DNA from: a gamma proteobacterium symbiont of Stewartia floridana
GTDB lineage: Bacteria; Pseudomonadota; Gammaproteobacteria; Chromatiales; Chromatiaceae
Assembly (NCBI GenBank): GCA_003676145.1
Contig: NAUB01000022.1
Span: 274,990 to 338,989, forward strand
Direction of reading: 5' to 3'
DNA: 64,000 bases
Part shown: piece by piece, positions 19,179 to 28,793 of the stretch
Layout of the letters: every line of letters starts with the position of its first letter
Position numbering within the stretch: position 1 is the first letter of the stretch
Translations under genes and position numbers: made by a program
Notes under the pieces: generated by a model
The model's database searches: none
What the model saw: the letters and a program-made list of their open reading frames with translations, nothing else
Told to the model about the DNA's origin: nothing

Positions 19179-19865
19179 GTGACAAGAACCCGGCAGTCCT
19201 GCAGGATAGGCCAGCAACTCAGGCAGAACTTGAGGTACCAAGTTATTTTCAAGCAAAAAGAAAAACTTACTGTGGCTTTTTCAGCTTCACTCTTATTGCT
19301 TAACAGCTGCTCGAGCTCGCCCCCGAAAAACACCGCTGACGCCTGCCATATCTTTGAGGAGAAAAGTGACTGGTACGAAGCCTCCCAATCGTCGTTTGAA
19401 AAATGGGGCGTACCGATTCATCTGCAACTGGCGTTCATCCATCAGGAGTCCAGGTTCAGGCACGATGCCAAGCCGCCGAGGGAGAAGCTGTTCTGGTTCA
19501 TCCCCTGGTTTCGTAAATCCTCCGCCTATGGTTATGCCCAGGTCAAAGACTCCACCTGGGACTGGTACCGGGAGAAGACGGGTAACCGCTGGGCAGACCG
19601 GGATGACTACGAGGATGCGGTGGATTTCATCGGCTGGTATGTGAAAACCACCCACAGCAAACTCGGTATCTCGAAATGGGACCCGTACCGACAGTACCTG
19701 GCCTACCATGAGGGGCACGGCGGTTACGCAAAAGGCAGTTACAAGAAAAAACCCTGGCTGACCAAGGTCGCCCGCCGGGTCGAGAGTAATGCAAAACGCT
19801 ATCGTCAACAGATTGCCAGTTGCCGCAGCAGACTTGAAAACGGCTCGGGATGGTGGCCCTTTTGA
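19179..19865 (+). CDS. Lytic transglycosylase-like lipoprotein
   Basis: A predicted outer-membrane lipoprotein with an SLT-type lysozyme-like fold for cleaving peptidoglycan. The lipobox is LNSC, preceded by a hydrophobic run. Catalytic Glu is in AFIHQESRFRHDA, followed by the family-like SSAYGYAQVKDSTWDWY (GYAQ) and YLAYHEGHGGYA. The start is unclear. The GTG at 19179 gives an over-long leader. A start at ATT 19245, with GAGG nine bases upstream, would give a normal lipoprotein signal (KQKEKLTVAFSASLLLLNSC). Substrate specificity unknown. Confidence 0.8.
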   Translation: MTRTRQSCRIGQQLRQNLRYQVIFKQKEKLTVAFSASLLLLNSCSSSPPKNTADACHIFEEKSDWYEASQSSFEKWGVPIHLQLAFIHQESRFRHDAKPPREKLFWFIPWFRKSSAYGYAQVKDSTWDWYREKTGNRWADRDDYEDAVDFIGWYVKTTHSKLGISKWDPYRQYLAYHEGHGGYAKGSYKKKPWLTKVARRVESNAKRYRQQIASCRSRLENGSGWWPF

Positions 19866-20102
19866 GTCAACGGCGCCACTCACCGTCCCAATCGCCAGCA
19901 GACTCAGACCGACAACCGGAATGGTTACCTGAAAAACCGCTGAAAGATACTATAACACCACTTTTTTCAGGTTAAATTTCAGCCCACCCCGCCGATACTT
20001 TTTCTGATAGGCCAGCATGGTTGAAATCCTATGCCTTGGGTATAGAGTTGAGTGTAGGGATTGGTGTCAATCAATCAGAGCACTTATGTACTCATTAATT
20101 TT

Positions 20103-20132
20103 TTGAATGCTAATGAAGTATTTAGATATATT
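20103..20132 (+). promoter_or_regulatory. Probable sigma70 promoter for the rnf cluster
   Basis: TTGAAT at 20103-20108 and TATATT at 20127-20132 with an 18-bp spacer, in an AT-rich 380-bp gap ahead of rnfB. The putative start of transcription would be about 100 bp before the gene. Confidence 0.5.
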
Positions 20133-20192
20133 AATACTTTCTATTTAACCCATTCCATAGACCAATACTAACCCCAACATTAAACTATGTAA

Positions 20193-20220
20193 GGTTTCTA
20201 AAGGGTTTCAGTTAGGTTTC
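20193..20220 (+). promoter_or_regulatory. Three GGTTTC direct repeats phased by 11 bp upstream of rnfB
   Basis: GGTTTC occurs at 20193, 20204 and 20215, exactly 11 bp (one helical turn) apart, between the likely promoter and the rnfB start. Such phasing fits a DNA-binding site for a repeat-binding regulator or a leader RNA element. No such factor is identified. Confidence 0.35.
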
Positions 20221-20245
20221 ACAGGCATGACATCGGGTATTGGAA

Positions 20246-21124
20246 ATGGATATTGAGATCGCACTTAACGTCACGACCGCTATCCTTTTTATGGGCATTC
20301 TTGGCCTGCTACTCTCTTCCATGCTGGTATTTGCCAACAAAAAACTCTGGGTATTCGAAGACCCACGAATCGATGACCTGGAAGGCATGTTGCCCGCCAC
20401 CAATTGTGGTGCCTGTGGCAGTGCCGGATGCCGTCCCTTCGCCGAGGCACTGATCTCCGGCGAGGTCACTCCCGCTCAATGTACCGTCAGCAACGCCGAA
20501 GCGATCGAGGAGATCGCCGACTACCTGGGCGTGGAGAGTGGTGATGTGGCGAAACGGGTAGCCCGTCTTGCCTGCGCCGGTGGCAATCATGTCGCCCGTA
20601 TGCGCGCCCATTATAAAGGTCTCGAGAGCTGCCGTGCAGCCGCCGTCGTCTCCGGCGGCCCGAAGAGCTGTACCTGGGGCTGTATCGGTCTGGCCGATTG
20701 CGCGGATGTGTGTGAGTTCGATGCGATCACCATGGACCACAACGGATTACCCATCGTGGACAACGCAAAATGCACCGCTTGTGGCGATTGCGTCGATATC
20801 TGTCCCAAGGATCTGTTCTCAATTCAGGACGCTGCCCATCGCTTGTGGGTGGCCTGTAAAAATCTGCAACATGGTGACACTGCAGAAGACGATTGCGAAG
20901 TCGCCTGCACCGCCTGTGAAAGATGTGTCAAAGACTCCCCGGAAGGATTGATTAGTATTCAAGACAATTTGGCTGTAATCGACTATAACAAGATTAGTTT
21001 AGCCTCCCCTATAGCTACTGAGCGTTGCCCGACCGGGGCAATTGTATGGCTTGATGAATCCCTGGGAGTCATCAAAGGGCAACAAGCCAAGCGCATAGTA
21101 CGTAAAGAAGCACTGCCTTTCTGA
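20246..21124 (+). CDS. rnfB: Rnf electron-transport complex subunit B
   Basis: Iron-sulfur subunit that passes electrons within the Rnf complex (ferredoxin:NAD+ oxidoreductase, ion-motive). It has one N-terminal membrane segment (about 8-28), the RnfB cluster motif CGACGSAGCRPFAEAL, CTWGCIGLADCADVC, then CTACGDCVDICPKD, and a further CTACERC segment. At about 292 residues it is much longer than E. coli RsxB (192) because of the extra C-terminal Fe-S region. The ATG at 20246 is preferred to the TTG two codons earlier. It starts the cluster rnfB-nifJ-rnfCDGEA. Confidence 0.93.
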   Translation: MDIEIALNVTTAILFMGILGLLLSSMLVFANKKLWVFEDPRIDDLEGMLPATNCGACGSAGCRPFAEALISGEVTPAQCTVSNAEAIEEIADYLGVESGDVAKRVARLACAGGNHVARMRAHYKGLESCRAAAVVSGGPKSCTWGCIGLADCADVCEFDAITMDHNGLPIVDNAKCTACGDCVDICPKDLFSIQDAAHRLWVACKNLQHGDTAEDDCEVACTACERCVKDSPEGLISIQDNLAVIDYNKISLASPIATERCPTGAIVWLDESLGVIKGQQAKRIVRKEALPF

Positions 21125-21230
21125 TGTTGGCAGTCAAAACCTTAAGCCTATGCTTTCTGTTTCCTCTATATAGATATACATCGACATAGCGGTAGAAAGT
21201 AAATTGCAAACCTAGCAAAGAGAAGTTTCC

Positions 21231-24200
21231 ATGTTCGGTAAGAAAGAAGAGAAGAGCTTCAAATACCCTGGTATCCGTATGGCAATGGACGGTAACGGGG
21301 CAGTCATTATGTGTGAGAGGGAAGCCTCTGACGCCGCTGGTGCATATCCCATCACCCCATCCACCCAAATGGGTGAATATTGGGCCGAAGAGACCGCCAA
21401 AGGGCATGTCAATGTTTCCGATCGGTCACTGATCTTTATCGAACCGGAGTCGGAGCACGCGGCTGCAGCGGTTACCGCCGGCATGTCCATGACAGGCTTG
21501 CGTGCCACCAACTTCTCCTCTGCCCAGGGTATTGCATTCATGCATGAATCCCTCTATGCGGCAGTGGGCAAACGCCTCCCCTATGTGCTGAACATCGGCT
21601 GTCGCGCGATTACCAAGGCCTCACTCAACGTTCACTGCGGCCATGACGATTTCCACTGTATCGACGATACCGGCTTTTTCCAGGTCTTCGCCAACAACGC
21701 TCAAGGTGCCGCCGACCTGAACCTGATCGGCCGCAAGATCGCCGAGCTTTCGCTGACTCCGGCGGCGGTTGCCCAGGACGGCTTTCTGACCACCCATCTG
21801 ATCGAACCCCTGCAGGTGCCTGAACGGGAGCTGATCGCTGAGTATCTGGGTCGTCCGGATGATGAGATCGAATGCCCCACCCCGGCACAGAAGCTGCTGT
21901 TCGGTGAGACCCGTCGCCGGGTACCGGCGATCTGGGATGTGGACAATCCCATGCTCTCAGGCTCGGTGCAGAACCAGGATGCCTATATGCAGACTACCGC
22001 TGCACAGAGGCCCTATTTCTTCCAACACATTCCTGAAATCACTGACAAGGCGATGGATGAGTTCTATGAACTCACCGGGCGTCGTTACAACCGCATCGGC
22101 ACCTATAACACTGAGAAAGCCGACTACTTGATCGTCGGCATGGGTTCGATGATCGTTCAGGCCCATGGCCTGGCCGACTATCTGGAAAAGACCCGCAAAC
22201 TGAAGGTCGGCGTGGTCGACATCACCATGTTCCGCCCCTTCCCGGGTGACCAGCTGGGTCAGATCCTGAAGGGTAAAAAGGGTGTCTGCGTACTGGAGCG
22301 TACCGACCAGCCGCTTGCGGAAGACCTGCCCCTGATGCGTGAAGTCCGCTCGGTGGTCTCCAAATGTATTGAAAACGGTCAGGCAAAAGCCGGCAAACTG
22401 GCACTGCCCTACGCAAAGTATGACTGCTACAGCAGCTTTGCCGATGCCCCTCACCTCTACTCCGGCGCCTATGGGCTGGGTTCCCGTGACCTGCAGCCTG
22501 AGGCACTGATCGCAGCGGTAGAGAATATGCTGCCTGACGGCAGCCAGCGCAAGTTCTTCTACCTGGGTATCGATTTCGTGCGCGATGCGGACACACCCAA
22601 GCAGGAGATCCATATCCAGAAACTGCTCGAAGCCTATCCGAACATCGGCGAGATGGCGTTGCGCGGTTCGGAAAATCCGAATCTGATGCCGGAAGGCTCG
22701 ATTACCGTAAGAATGCATTCGGTTGGCGGCTGGGGTGCCATCACCACCGGTAAGAACCTGGTCATGACCCTCTATGATCTGCTCGGTTACGAGATCAAAG
22801 CGAATCCGAAATATGGTTCCGAGAAGAAGGGTCAGCCCACCACCTACTACCTCTCTGCGGCACCGACACCGATTCCGCTGAACTGCGAGTATCACTATGT
22901 GGATGTGGTCTTGAGCCCGGACGCAAACGTGTTCGGTCACTCCAATCCACTGGCCGGTCTGAAACAGGGAGGCACCCTGATCATCCAGTCGGACCTGGGT
23001 TCGGCGGATGAGGTATGGGAATCCTTCCCCCGCTGGATGCAGCAGCAGATCATCGACAACGAGATCCACGTCTTCTATGTGGACGGTTTCAAGATCGCCA
23101 AAGAGGAGGCCTCCGACGCCGAACTGCAACTGCGTATGCAGGGTAACGCCTTCCAGGGCGCCTTCTTTGCCGGCTCTCCGCTGATGGAGATGGCGGGACT
23201 GGACGAGAAGAAACTGTTCGGCGCCATCGAGAGTCAACTTGTCGCCAAATTCGGCAGCAAGGGTCGCCGGGTGGTTGAAGACAACCTGCGGGTTGTACGC
23301 CGCGGTTTCGATGAGATCCACGAGATCACAAACAAAGTCATCGGCAGCAGCGCTCAACTGCCGGTGAAGAAAGAGATCGGCATGCCGGTGATGCTCAAGC
23401 AACTGCCTGAAGCGGACGGCGGCATCTCCGATGTACACCGTTTCTGGGAACAGACCGGCAGTTTCTACGCCTCCGGTAAGGGCAATGAGAATCTGGCCGA
23501 TCCTTACCAGGCTCTGTCACTGATGCCAGCCTCAACCGGTGTCTTCCGTGACATGACCCAGATCCGTTTCGACTATCCGAAATGGGTTGCGGAAAACTGT
23601 ACCGCCTGTGGCGACTGCTACACCATCTGTCCCGACAGCGCGATCCCCGGCCTGGTCAACAAGGTCAGCGATGTATTCGCCACCGCGATCAACCGCATCG
23701 AAACCGCTGGCCGTCCGACCCAATACCTGCGTAAAGAGAGCCGCAACGTGGAGAAACGTCTGCGTGCACTGCTCGAAGAGGCCGGCGAAGCGGCCAATGT
23801 GCGGACTGTCCTGGATCAGGCGGTACTCGAGACCATAGCGGCCGCCGAGATTGAAGAGGATGCACGGGCTACCCTGGAAGAGGAGTTCGGTCTATTCCTG
23901 CAGGCGATGGGTGAGTTCGATTTCTCCATCACCAAGCCCTACTGGAACAACATGGAGAAGAAGAGCAAGAACAGTGGTGGTCTCTTCTCCATTACCGTCA
24001 ACCCATACACCTGTAAGGGCTGTATGGAGTGTGTCACCATCTGTGAAGACGACGCATTGGTCGCCACCCATCAGGACGAAGCCGCAATTACGCGTATGCG
24101 TGACGACTGGAATTTCTGGCTCGACCTGCCAACCAGCGATCCTTCCTTCAATCGCATCGACGACCTGGACGAAAAGATCGGCGCACTGCAGACCCTGCTG

Positions 24201-26168
24201 ATGGACAAGGAGAACTACAACTCCCTCTCCTGTGGCGACGGCGCCTGCCTGGGCTGTGGTGAAAAGACCATCATCCATCTGTTCACCTCAACCGTCACTG
24301 CACTGATGCAGCCACGGGTCAAACAGCAGATCGAAAAGATCGACAAGCTGATCGAACAGCTGGAGCAGCACATCCGTCTGAAACTGGCCGAAGGTGTGGA
24401 TCTGAGCAGCTCGAAAGCGATTTCGGAAGCGATGTCCGGCAGTGAAGAGAGTGATCTGACCCTCTCCGGGCTGAGCGAGAATCTGGACAGCGACCACGAG
24501 AAGACGGTCATCGATCGCGAATGGCTGCAGTCCGCGACCCAGTTGCTGGATGAACTGAGAGACCTGAAGTGGCGTTACACCGAGGGTGAGACCAACAACG
24601 GTCGCGCCGAGATGGGTATTGTCAACGCCACCGGTTGTACCTCTGTGTGGGGCTCCACCTACCCCTTCAACCCCTATCCGTTCCCCTGGGCCAGCCATCT
24701 ATTCCAGGACAGCCCATCGGTCGCCATGGGTCTTTTCGAAGGCCACATGCGTAAGATGGCAAACGGCTTCGCCACCATTCGTAAAGCGGAACTGGAGCTG
24801 GCCGGCAAGTACAATGCGATCGAGCATGGCGCCTTCTTCCAGCAGTTCAACTGGAAGCAGTTCAGCGAAGAGGAGTGGTTGCTCTGTCCACCGGTGGTAT
24901 CGGTCGGTGGTGACGGTGCGATGTATGACATCGGCTTCCAGAACCTCTCCCGTGCCCTCGCCTCCGGCATGCCGGTGAAAGTCCTGGTTCTCGATACCCA
25001 GGTCTACTCGAACACCGGTGGCCAGGCCTGTACCTCCGGCTACATCGGCCAGGTTGCGGATATGAGTCCCTACGGTAAAGCCTGGAAAGGTAAGGAAGAG
25101 ATTCGCAAAGAGGTCTCGCTGATCGGTATCGCCCATCGCACGACCTACGTCCTGCAGGGCACCATCAGTAACACCACCCACCTGCTGGAAGGTTACATCG
25201 ATGGCCTGAACAGCCGCCGTCCGGCACTGTTCAACATCTATGCGGTCTGTCCTCCGGAGCATGGTGTGGGTGACGACATTGCATTCAGACAGTCGAAAAT
25301 GGCTGTGGAGTCGAGAGCCTATCCATTGATGAAGTACGACCCGGATGCGGGTGAGACCATCGAGGAATGTATCGATCTGGATGGCAACCCTTCACTGGAC
25401 GATGACTGGCCTACCTATACCATCGACTACCAGGATGACAAGGGTGAAGCGTGTAAACTGGAAGTACCCATGACCTTCGCCGATTTTGCCGTCACCGAAG
25501 GGCGTTTCCGCAAGCAGTTCCGCATGGCGCCTCCTGAGACCTGGAACGATGAGATGGTCCCCATGCATGAGTTCCTGGAGATGGATGAAGATGACCGGGA
25601 AGGCAAATTCCCTTACATCTGGGGTGTGGATCGCAAGAACCGCCTGATGCGTATCATCTGTGCGCAGGAGATTGCCAAATCCTGTGAAGAGCGCCGACAG
25701 TTCTGGCGTCAGCTGAAAGGTGTCGCCGGTGAGATGAACAAAGTGGATGTGGATGCCCTGGTCGATCAGGCCAAGGTCGATATGGCCAACCGCCTCAGTT
25801 CCACCCTGCTCTCCATGGCAGCCAGCGGTAACGCGGACGCCCTGGCAGGTTCCATCTCTGCCAATGGCAGCAATGGCGCGGCCGCTGCGGCAGGAGGTAA
25901 CGGCGCTGCCGCAGCGGATTACGAACCGGTATGGATCGAAACCCCGGAATGTACAGCCTGTGATGAGTGTATCGAGATCAATCCGAAAATTTTCGCCTAC
26001 AACGACGAAAAGAAAGCGATTATCAACGATCCAAAGGGTGGTCAGTTCAAGGATATCGTGAAGGCTGCCGAGAAGTGCACGGCGGCCTGTATCCATCCGG
26101 GAACACCTTGGAACGCTACTGAAAAAGACCTGGAAAAGTTCGTCAAACGTGCAGCGAAATTTCAGTAA
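21231..26168 (+). CDS. nifJ: Giant pyruvate:ferredoxin (flavodoxin) oxidoreductase
   Basis: Single-chain 2-oxoacid oxidoreductase joining or splitting pyruvate, CoA, CO2 and acetyl-CoA with ferredoxin. It has the N-terminal pyrimidine domain (YPITPSTQMGEYWAEE), the gamma domain (SVGGWGAITTGKN), an inserted two-cluster ferredoxin region (CTACGDCYTIC from Cys790, CKGCMECVTIC from Cys928), CGDGACLGCGEKT from Cys1001, and the TPP motif GDGAMYDIGFQN (Asp1228). It then has the conserved SNTGGQAC and a C-terminal linker rich in Ala/Gly leading to an extra ferredoxin-like domain (CTACDEC from Cys1574). At 1645 residues it is about 450 longer than classical NifJ. Direction is inferred from the rnf and pps neighbours. 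Confidence 0.93.
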   Translation: MFGKKEEKSFKYPGIRMAMDGNGAVIMCEREASDAAGAYPITPSTQMGEYWAEETAKGHVNVSDRSLIFIEPESEHAAAAVTAGMSMTGLRATNFSSAQGIAFMHESLYAAVGKRLPYVLNIGCRAITKASLNVHCGHDDFHCIDDTGFFQVFANNAQGAADLNLIGRKIAELSLTPAAVAQDGFLTTHLIEPLQVPERELIAEYLGRPDDEIECPTPAQKLLFGETRRRVPAIWDVDNPMLSGSVQNQDAYMQTTAAQRPYFFQHIPEITDKAMDEFYELTGRRYNRIGTYNTEKADYLIVGMGSMIVQAHGLADYLEKTRKLKVGVVDITMFRPFPGDQLGQILKGKKGVCVLERTDQPLAEDLPLMREVRSVVSKCIENGQAKAGKLALPYAKYDCYSSFADAPHLYSGAYGLGSRDLQPEALIAAVENMLPDGSQRKFFYLGIDFVRDADTPKQEIHIQKLLEAYPNIGEMALRGSENPNLMPEGSITVRMHSVGGWGAITTGKNLVMTLYDLLGYEIKANPKYGSEKKGQPTTYYLSAAPTPIPLNCEYHYVDVVLSPDANVFGHSNPLAGLKQGGTLIIQSDLGSADEVWESFPRWMQQQIIDNEIHVFYVDGFKIAKEEASDAELQLRMQGNAFQGAFFAGSPLMEMAGLDEKKLFGAIESQLVAKFGSKGRRVVEDNLRVVRRGFDEIHEITNKVIGSSAQLPVKKEIGMPVMLKQLPEADGGISDVHRFWEQTGSFYASGKGNENLADPYQALSLMPASTGVFRDMTQIRFDYPKWVAENCTACGDCYTICPDSAIPGLVNKVSDVFATAINRIETAGRPTQYLRKESRNVEKRLRALLEEAGEAANVRTVLDQAVLETIAAAEIEEDARATLEEEFGLFLQAMGEFDFSITKPYWNNMEKKSKNSGGLFSITVNPYTCKGCMECVTICEDDALVATHQDEAAITRMRDDWNFWLDLPTSDPSFNRIDDLDEKIGALQTLLMDKENYNSLSCGDGACLGCGEKTIIHLFTSTVTALMQPRVKQQIEKIDKLIEQLEQHIRLKLAEGVDLSSSKAISEAMSGSEESDLTLSGLSENLDSDHEKTVIDREWLQSATQLLDELRDLKWRYTEGETNNGRAEMGIVNATGCTSVWGSTYPFNPYPFPWASHLFQDSPSVAMGLFEGHMRKMANGFATIRKAELELAGKYNAIEHGAFFQQFNWKQFSEEEWLLCPPVVSVGGDGAMYDIGFQNLSRALASGMPVKVLVLDTQVYSNTGGQACTSGYIGQVADMSPYGKAWKGKEEIRKEVSLIGIAHRTTYVLQGTISNTTHLLEGYIDGLNSRRPALFNIYAVCPPEHGVGDDIAFRQSKMAVESRAYPLMKYDPDAGETIEECIDLDGNPSLDDDWPTYTIDYQDDKGEACKLEVPMTFADFAVTEGRFRKQFRMAPPETWNDEMVPMHEFLEMDEDDREGKFPYIWGVDRKNRLMRIICAQEIAKSCEERRQFWRQLKGVAGEMNKVDVDALVDQAKVDMANRLSSTLLSMAASGNADALAGSISANGSNGAAAAAGGNGAAAADYEPVWIETPECTACDECIEINPKIFAYNDEKKAIINDPKGGQFKDIVKAAEKCTAACIHPGTPWNATEKDLEKFVKRAAKFQ

Positions 26169-26176
26169 ACCCACGG

Positions 26177-26244
26177 CGACCATCCGGCACAGCCAGGATG
26201 GTCGATTTGGCTAACAGTGTGCGGAGCTTCGGCTCCGCCTGTTA
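26177..26244 (+). other. Two intercistronic hairpins between nifJ and rnfC
   Basis: CGACCATCC (26177-26185) pairs with GGATGGTCG (26196-26204). Then TAACAG-tgt-GCGGAGC pairs with GCTCCGC-CTGTTA around a TTCG tetraloop (26212-26244). Neither has a U-run. They may stabilise or separate the nifJ and rnfC segments of the message. Confidence 0.6.
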
Positions 26245-26370
26245 AATCTCGATTCTGCAATTGGTGGCTACGATCCGGCGCATGGATCCTGTTATGGCAA
26301 ACCCGATAATGGATTTCCCACAACACCGTGTTCAATTGCGAACTCAAGGTTAAACGAGATCAGAGAGACT

Positions 26371-27711
26371 ATGGGATTGTTCAACCTGCTGTTTGGGCAG
26401 AAAGGCTTTACACACGGCATCCATCCACCCTATCACAAGGATACGGCGGATAAACCGATCCGCCGTCTTCCCTTCCCCCCGCAACTGGTGTTGCCGCTGG
26501 ACCAGCATATCGGCAAACCGGCGATACCTCTGGTTGTCAAAGGCCAGGAGGTGGTTCGGGGTGAACCGATTGCCAAAGCGGACGGAAACTTTTCGGTCCC
26601 TCTGCATGCCCCGGCGACTGGCCGAATCGCCGGTATCGAACTGATGCCGACTCCGAAGGGCCCGAAGACCAATGCGATCCTCATCGATGTCTATGAAGGC
26701 TCGACTCAGGAGGTGCTTTGGGAACAGCCGCGGGAGATGAGTGAACTCTCCCCGCAAGAGATCATCCAGGCAATCCAGGACAGCGGCATGGTGGGACTTG
26801 GCGGCGCCGCCTTCCCCTCCCATATGAAGCTCTCGATACCTCCAGACAAACAGGTCGATACCCTGATCGTCAACGGTTGCGAATGTGAGCCCTACCTGAC
26901 CTGTGACCACAGGATCATGCTGGAACACCCCAAAGCTCTGTTGCGTGGCATTCGTTACGCGATGCGCGCCACCGGTACGGAAAAGGCGATCATCGGTATC
27001 GAAGACAATAAAATGGACGCGGTGGAGCTGCTTAAGAGCCATCTATCCAAAGGCAGCCCGGTGGAGGTCAAAGCGGTAGAGACCAAGTACCCTCAAGGCT
27101 CTGAAAAGATGCTGATCAAATCGGCTCTCGATCGGGAGGTACCCACAGGCGGTCTGCCCGCCGATGTGGGCGTAGTGGTCAACAATGTGGGCACCCTGGC
27201 CGGTCTGGGGGATCTGTTGCCCAAAGGACGGGGGTTGATCGAACGGGTGATCACCGTCGCAGGGCCCGGCATCGCCAAGCCGGCCAACTACCTGGTGCCA
27301 CTGGGTACCCCGATCCGATATATTCTCGATTATGTGGGTTATGAGGGTGCTCGTACTGAGTTTATACTGGGTGGTCCGATGATGGGGCCTGCCGTCTCCG
27401 CGCTGGATACCCCGATTACCAAGGGCACCTCCGGACTGCTGGTCCTGAACGAACCCTCCATCGAGGAAGAGAGCCACAAAATCTGGCCCTGTATCCGTTG
27501 TGCCCGTTGTGTCAGTGCCTGCCCCATGCATCTCAATCCCTCGATGCTTGGACAACTGGCAGCGAAGCGTAAATATGAGGAGATGGCTGAAGAGTATCAC
27601 CTGACCGACTGTTTCGAGTGTGGCTGCTGCTCCTATGTCTGCCCCTCGAATATTCCCCTGGTGCAGTATTTTCGGATCGCCAAAGCGATCAACCGGGAAC
27701 AGGCTGCCTAA
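26371..27711 (+). CDS. rnfC: Rnf complex subunit C
   Basis: Peripheral NADH/FMN-binding and Fe-S subunit of Rnf. The 446 residues contain the N-terminal barrel-sandwich region, the Rossmann-like NADH/FMN domain (GMVGLGGAAFPSHMKL, NGCECEPYLTCDHR) and two 4Fe-4S motifs near the end: CIRCARCVSACP from Cys374 and CFECGCCSYVCP from Cys414. The long alanine/lysine-rich C-terminal tail of E. coli RsxC (740 residues) is absent. The start ATG at 26371 lies 202 bp after nifJ. Confidence 0.95.
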   Translation: MGLFNLLFGQKGFTHGIHPPYHKDTADKPIRRLPFPPQLVLPLDQHIGKPAIPLVVKGQEVVRGEPIAKADGNFSVPLHAPATGRIAGIELMPTPKGPKTNAILIDVYEGSTQEVLWEQPREMSELSPQEIIQAIQDSGMVGLGGAAFPSHMKLSIPPDKQVDTLIVNGCECEPYLTCDHRIMLEHPKALLRGIRYAMRATGTEKAIIGIEDNKMDAVELLKSHLSKGSPVEVKAVETKYPQGSEKMLIKSALDREVPTGGLPADVGVVVNNVGTLAGLGDLLPKGRGLIERVITVAGPGIAKPANYLVPLGTPIRYILDYVGYEGARTEFILGGPMMGPAVSALDTPITKGTSGLLVLNEPSIEEESHKIWPCIRCARCVSACPMHLNPSMLGQLAAKRKYEEMAEEYHLTDCFECGCCSYVCPSNIPLVQYFRIAKAINREQAA

Positions 27712-27746
27712 CCCTCCGGCCTATGTTGTATAGCTGAAAAACAAAC

Positions 27747-28793
27747 ATGAGTAAAAAACCCACCATTGAACTGCGTACCTCACCTCATGCCCATGCCGGG
27801 GAGGATGTGGTCGTCATCATGCGCAATGTGGTCTACGCCCTGCTACCGATCTGTGCATTCACTGTCTGGCAATTCGGTATCAGCGCACTGGCACTGCTGG
27901 TGGTCGTCACCCTGACCTGCCTGTTGAGTGAGCGTATGTTCAATGCGCTGAGCGGTAAGCCCAGTTCCCTGGGAGACTGGTCCGCCACCATCACCGGCCT
28001 GTTGCTGGCGATGACCCTGCCGCCGGGTTTCCCCCTCTGGATGGGTGCGGTTGCCGCTTTCGTCGGTGTCGCGCTGGGCAAGGCGATGTTCGGTGGACTG
28101 GGCATGAATGCCATGAATCCCGCACTGATCGGGCGTGCCTTTGTTCAAGCCGCCTTTCCGGTTGCCATCACCACCTGGACACCGGCCTTTTTCGATGGTC
28201 GCTTCAGCCAGTTCATCCCCACCACACTGACGCCCCCATTCCTACAACCCCCCGCTGTGGGCGACTGGGTCTCGGAAGTCACCGTGGATGCCTTTTCCGG
28301 TGCCACCCCGCTGGCGCTGCAGAAATTCGAAGGTGTCGTGACCGACCACATGGATATGCTGCTCGGTACCACTGCCGGTTCCGCCGGCGAAACCTCCGCG
28401 CTGCTGATTCTGGCCGGAGGTCTCTATCTGGCGGCAAGACGGATGCTCGATTGGCGCATTCCGGTGCTGGTCCTGCTCAGCGCCGCAGTGACTGCCGGTA
28501 TCTTCTACATGATCGATCCGGCCAAATATCCGGACCCACTGTTCGTGGTACTCTCCGGCGGCCTGATGCTCGGCGCCTGGTTCATGGCCAGTGACATGGT
28601 CGGTTCACCGGTTACCCCACTCGGGGTGGTGATCTATGCCGTGATGATTGGCGTTATCACCGTGATCATCCGACTCTTCGGCGGTCTGACCGAAGGGGTG
28701 ATGTATGCCATCCTGCTGGGCAATGCGGCCACACCGTTGATTGATCAGATCACCCAACCCAGGGTATTCGGCGAGCAGAGGGCAGGCAAATGA
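27747..28793 (+). CDS. rnfD: Rnf complex subunit D
   Basis: Integral membrane flavoprotein of Rnf, related to NqrB. 348 residues with about eight to ten hydrophobic segments. The covalent FMN site SGATPLAL is present (Thr187). Other family motifs are GLLLAMTLPPGFPLW, FGGLGMNAMNPALIGRAF and FMASDMVGSPVTP. The end overlaps the rnfG start by 4 bp, showing translational coupling. Confidence 0.96.
   Translation: MSKKPTIELRTSPHAHAGEDVVVIMRNVVYALLPICAFTVWQFGISALALLVVVTLTCLLSERMFNALSGKPSSLGDWSATITGLLLAMTLPPGFPLWMGAVAAFVGVALGKAMFGGLGMNAMNPALIGRAFVQAAFPVAITTWTPAFFDGRFSQFIPTTLTPPFLQPPAVGDWVSEVTVDAFSGATPLALQKFEGVVTDHMDMLLGTTAGSAGETSALLILAGGLYLAARRMLDWRIPVLVLLSAAVTAGIFYMIDPAKYPDPLFVVLSGGLMLGAWFMASDMVGSPVTPLGVVIYAVMIGVITVIIRLFGGLTEGVMYAILLGNAATPLIDQITQPRVFGEQRAGK

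Noticed and set aside
21957..23438. Long minus-strand open frame (493 codons) opposite nifJ
   Set aside because: It is antisense to a clear PFOR reading frame, has His/Gln/Val-rich composition from reversed codons, and no recognisable domain.
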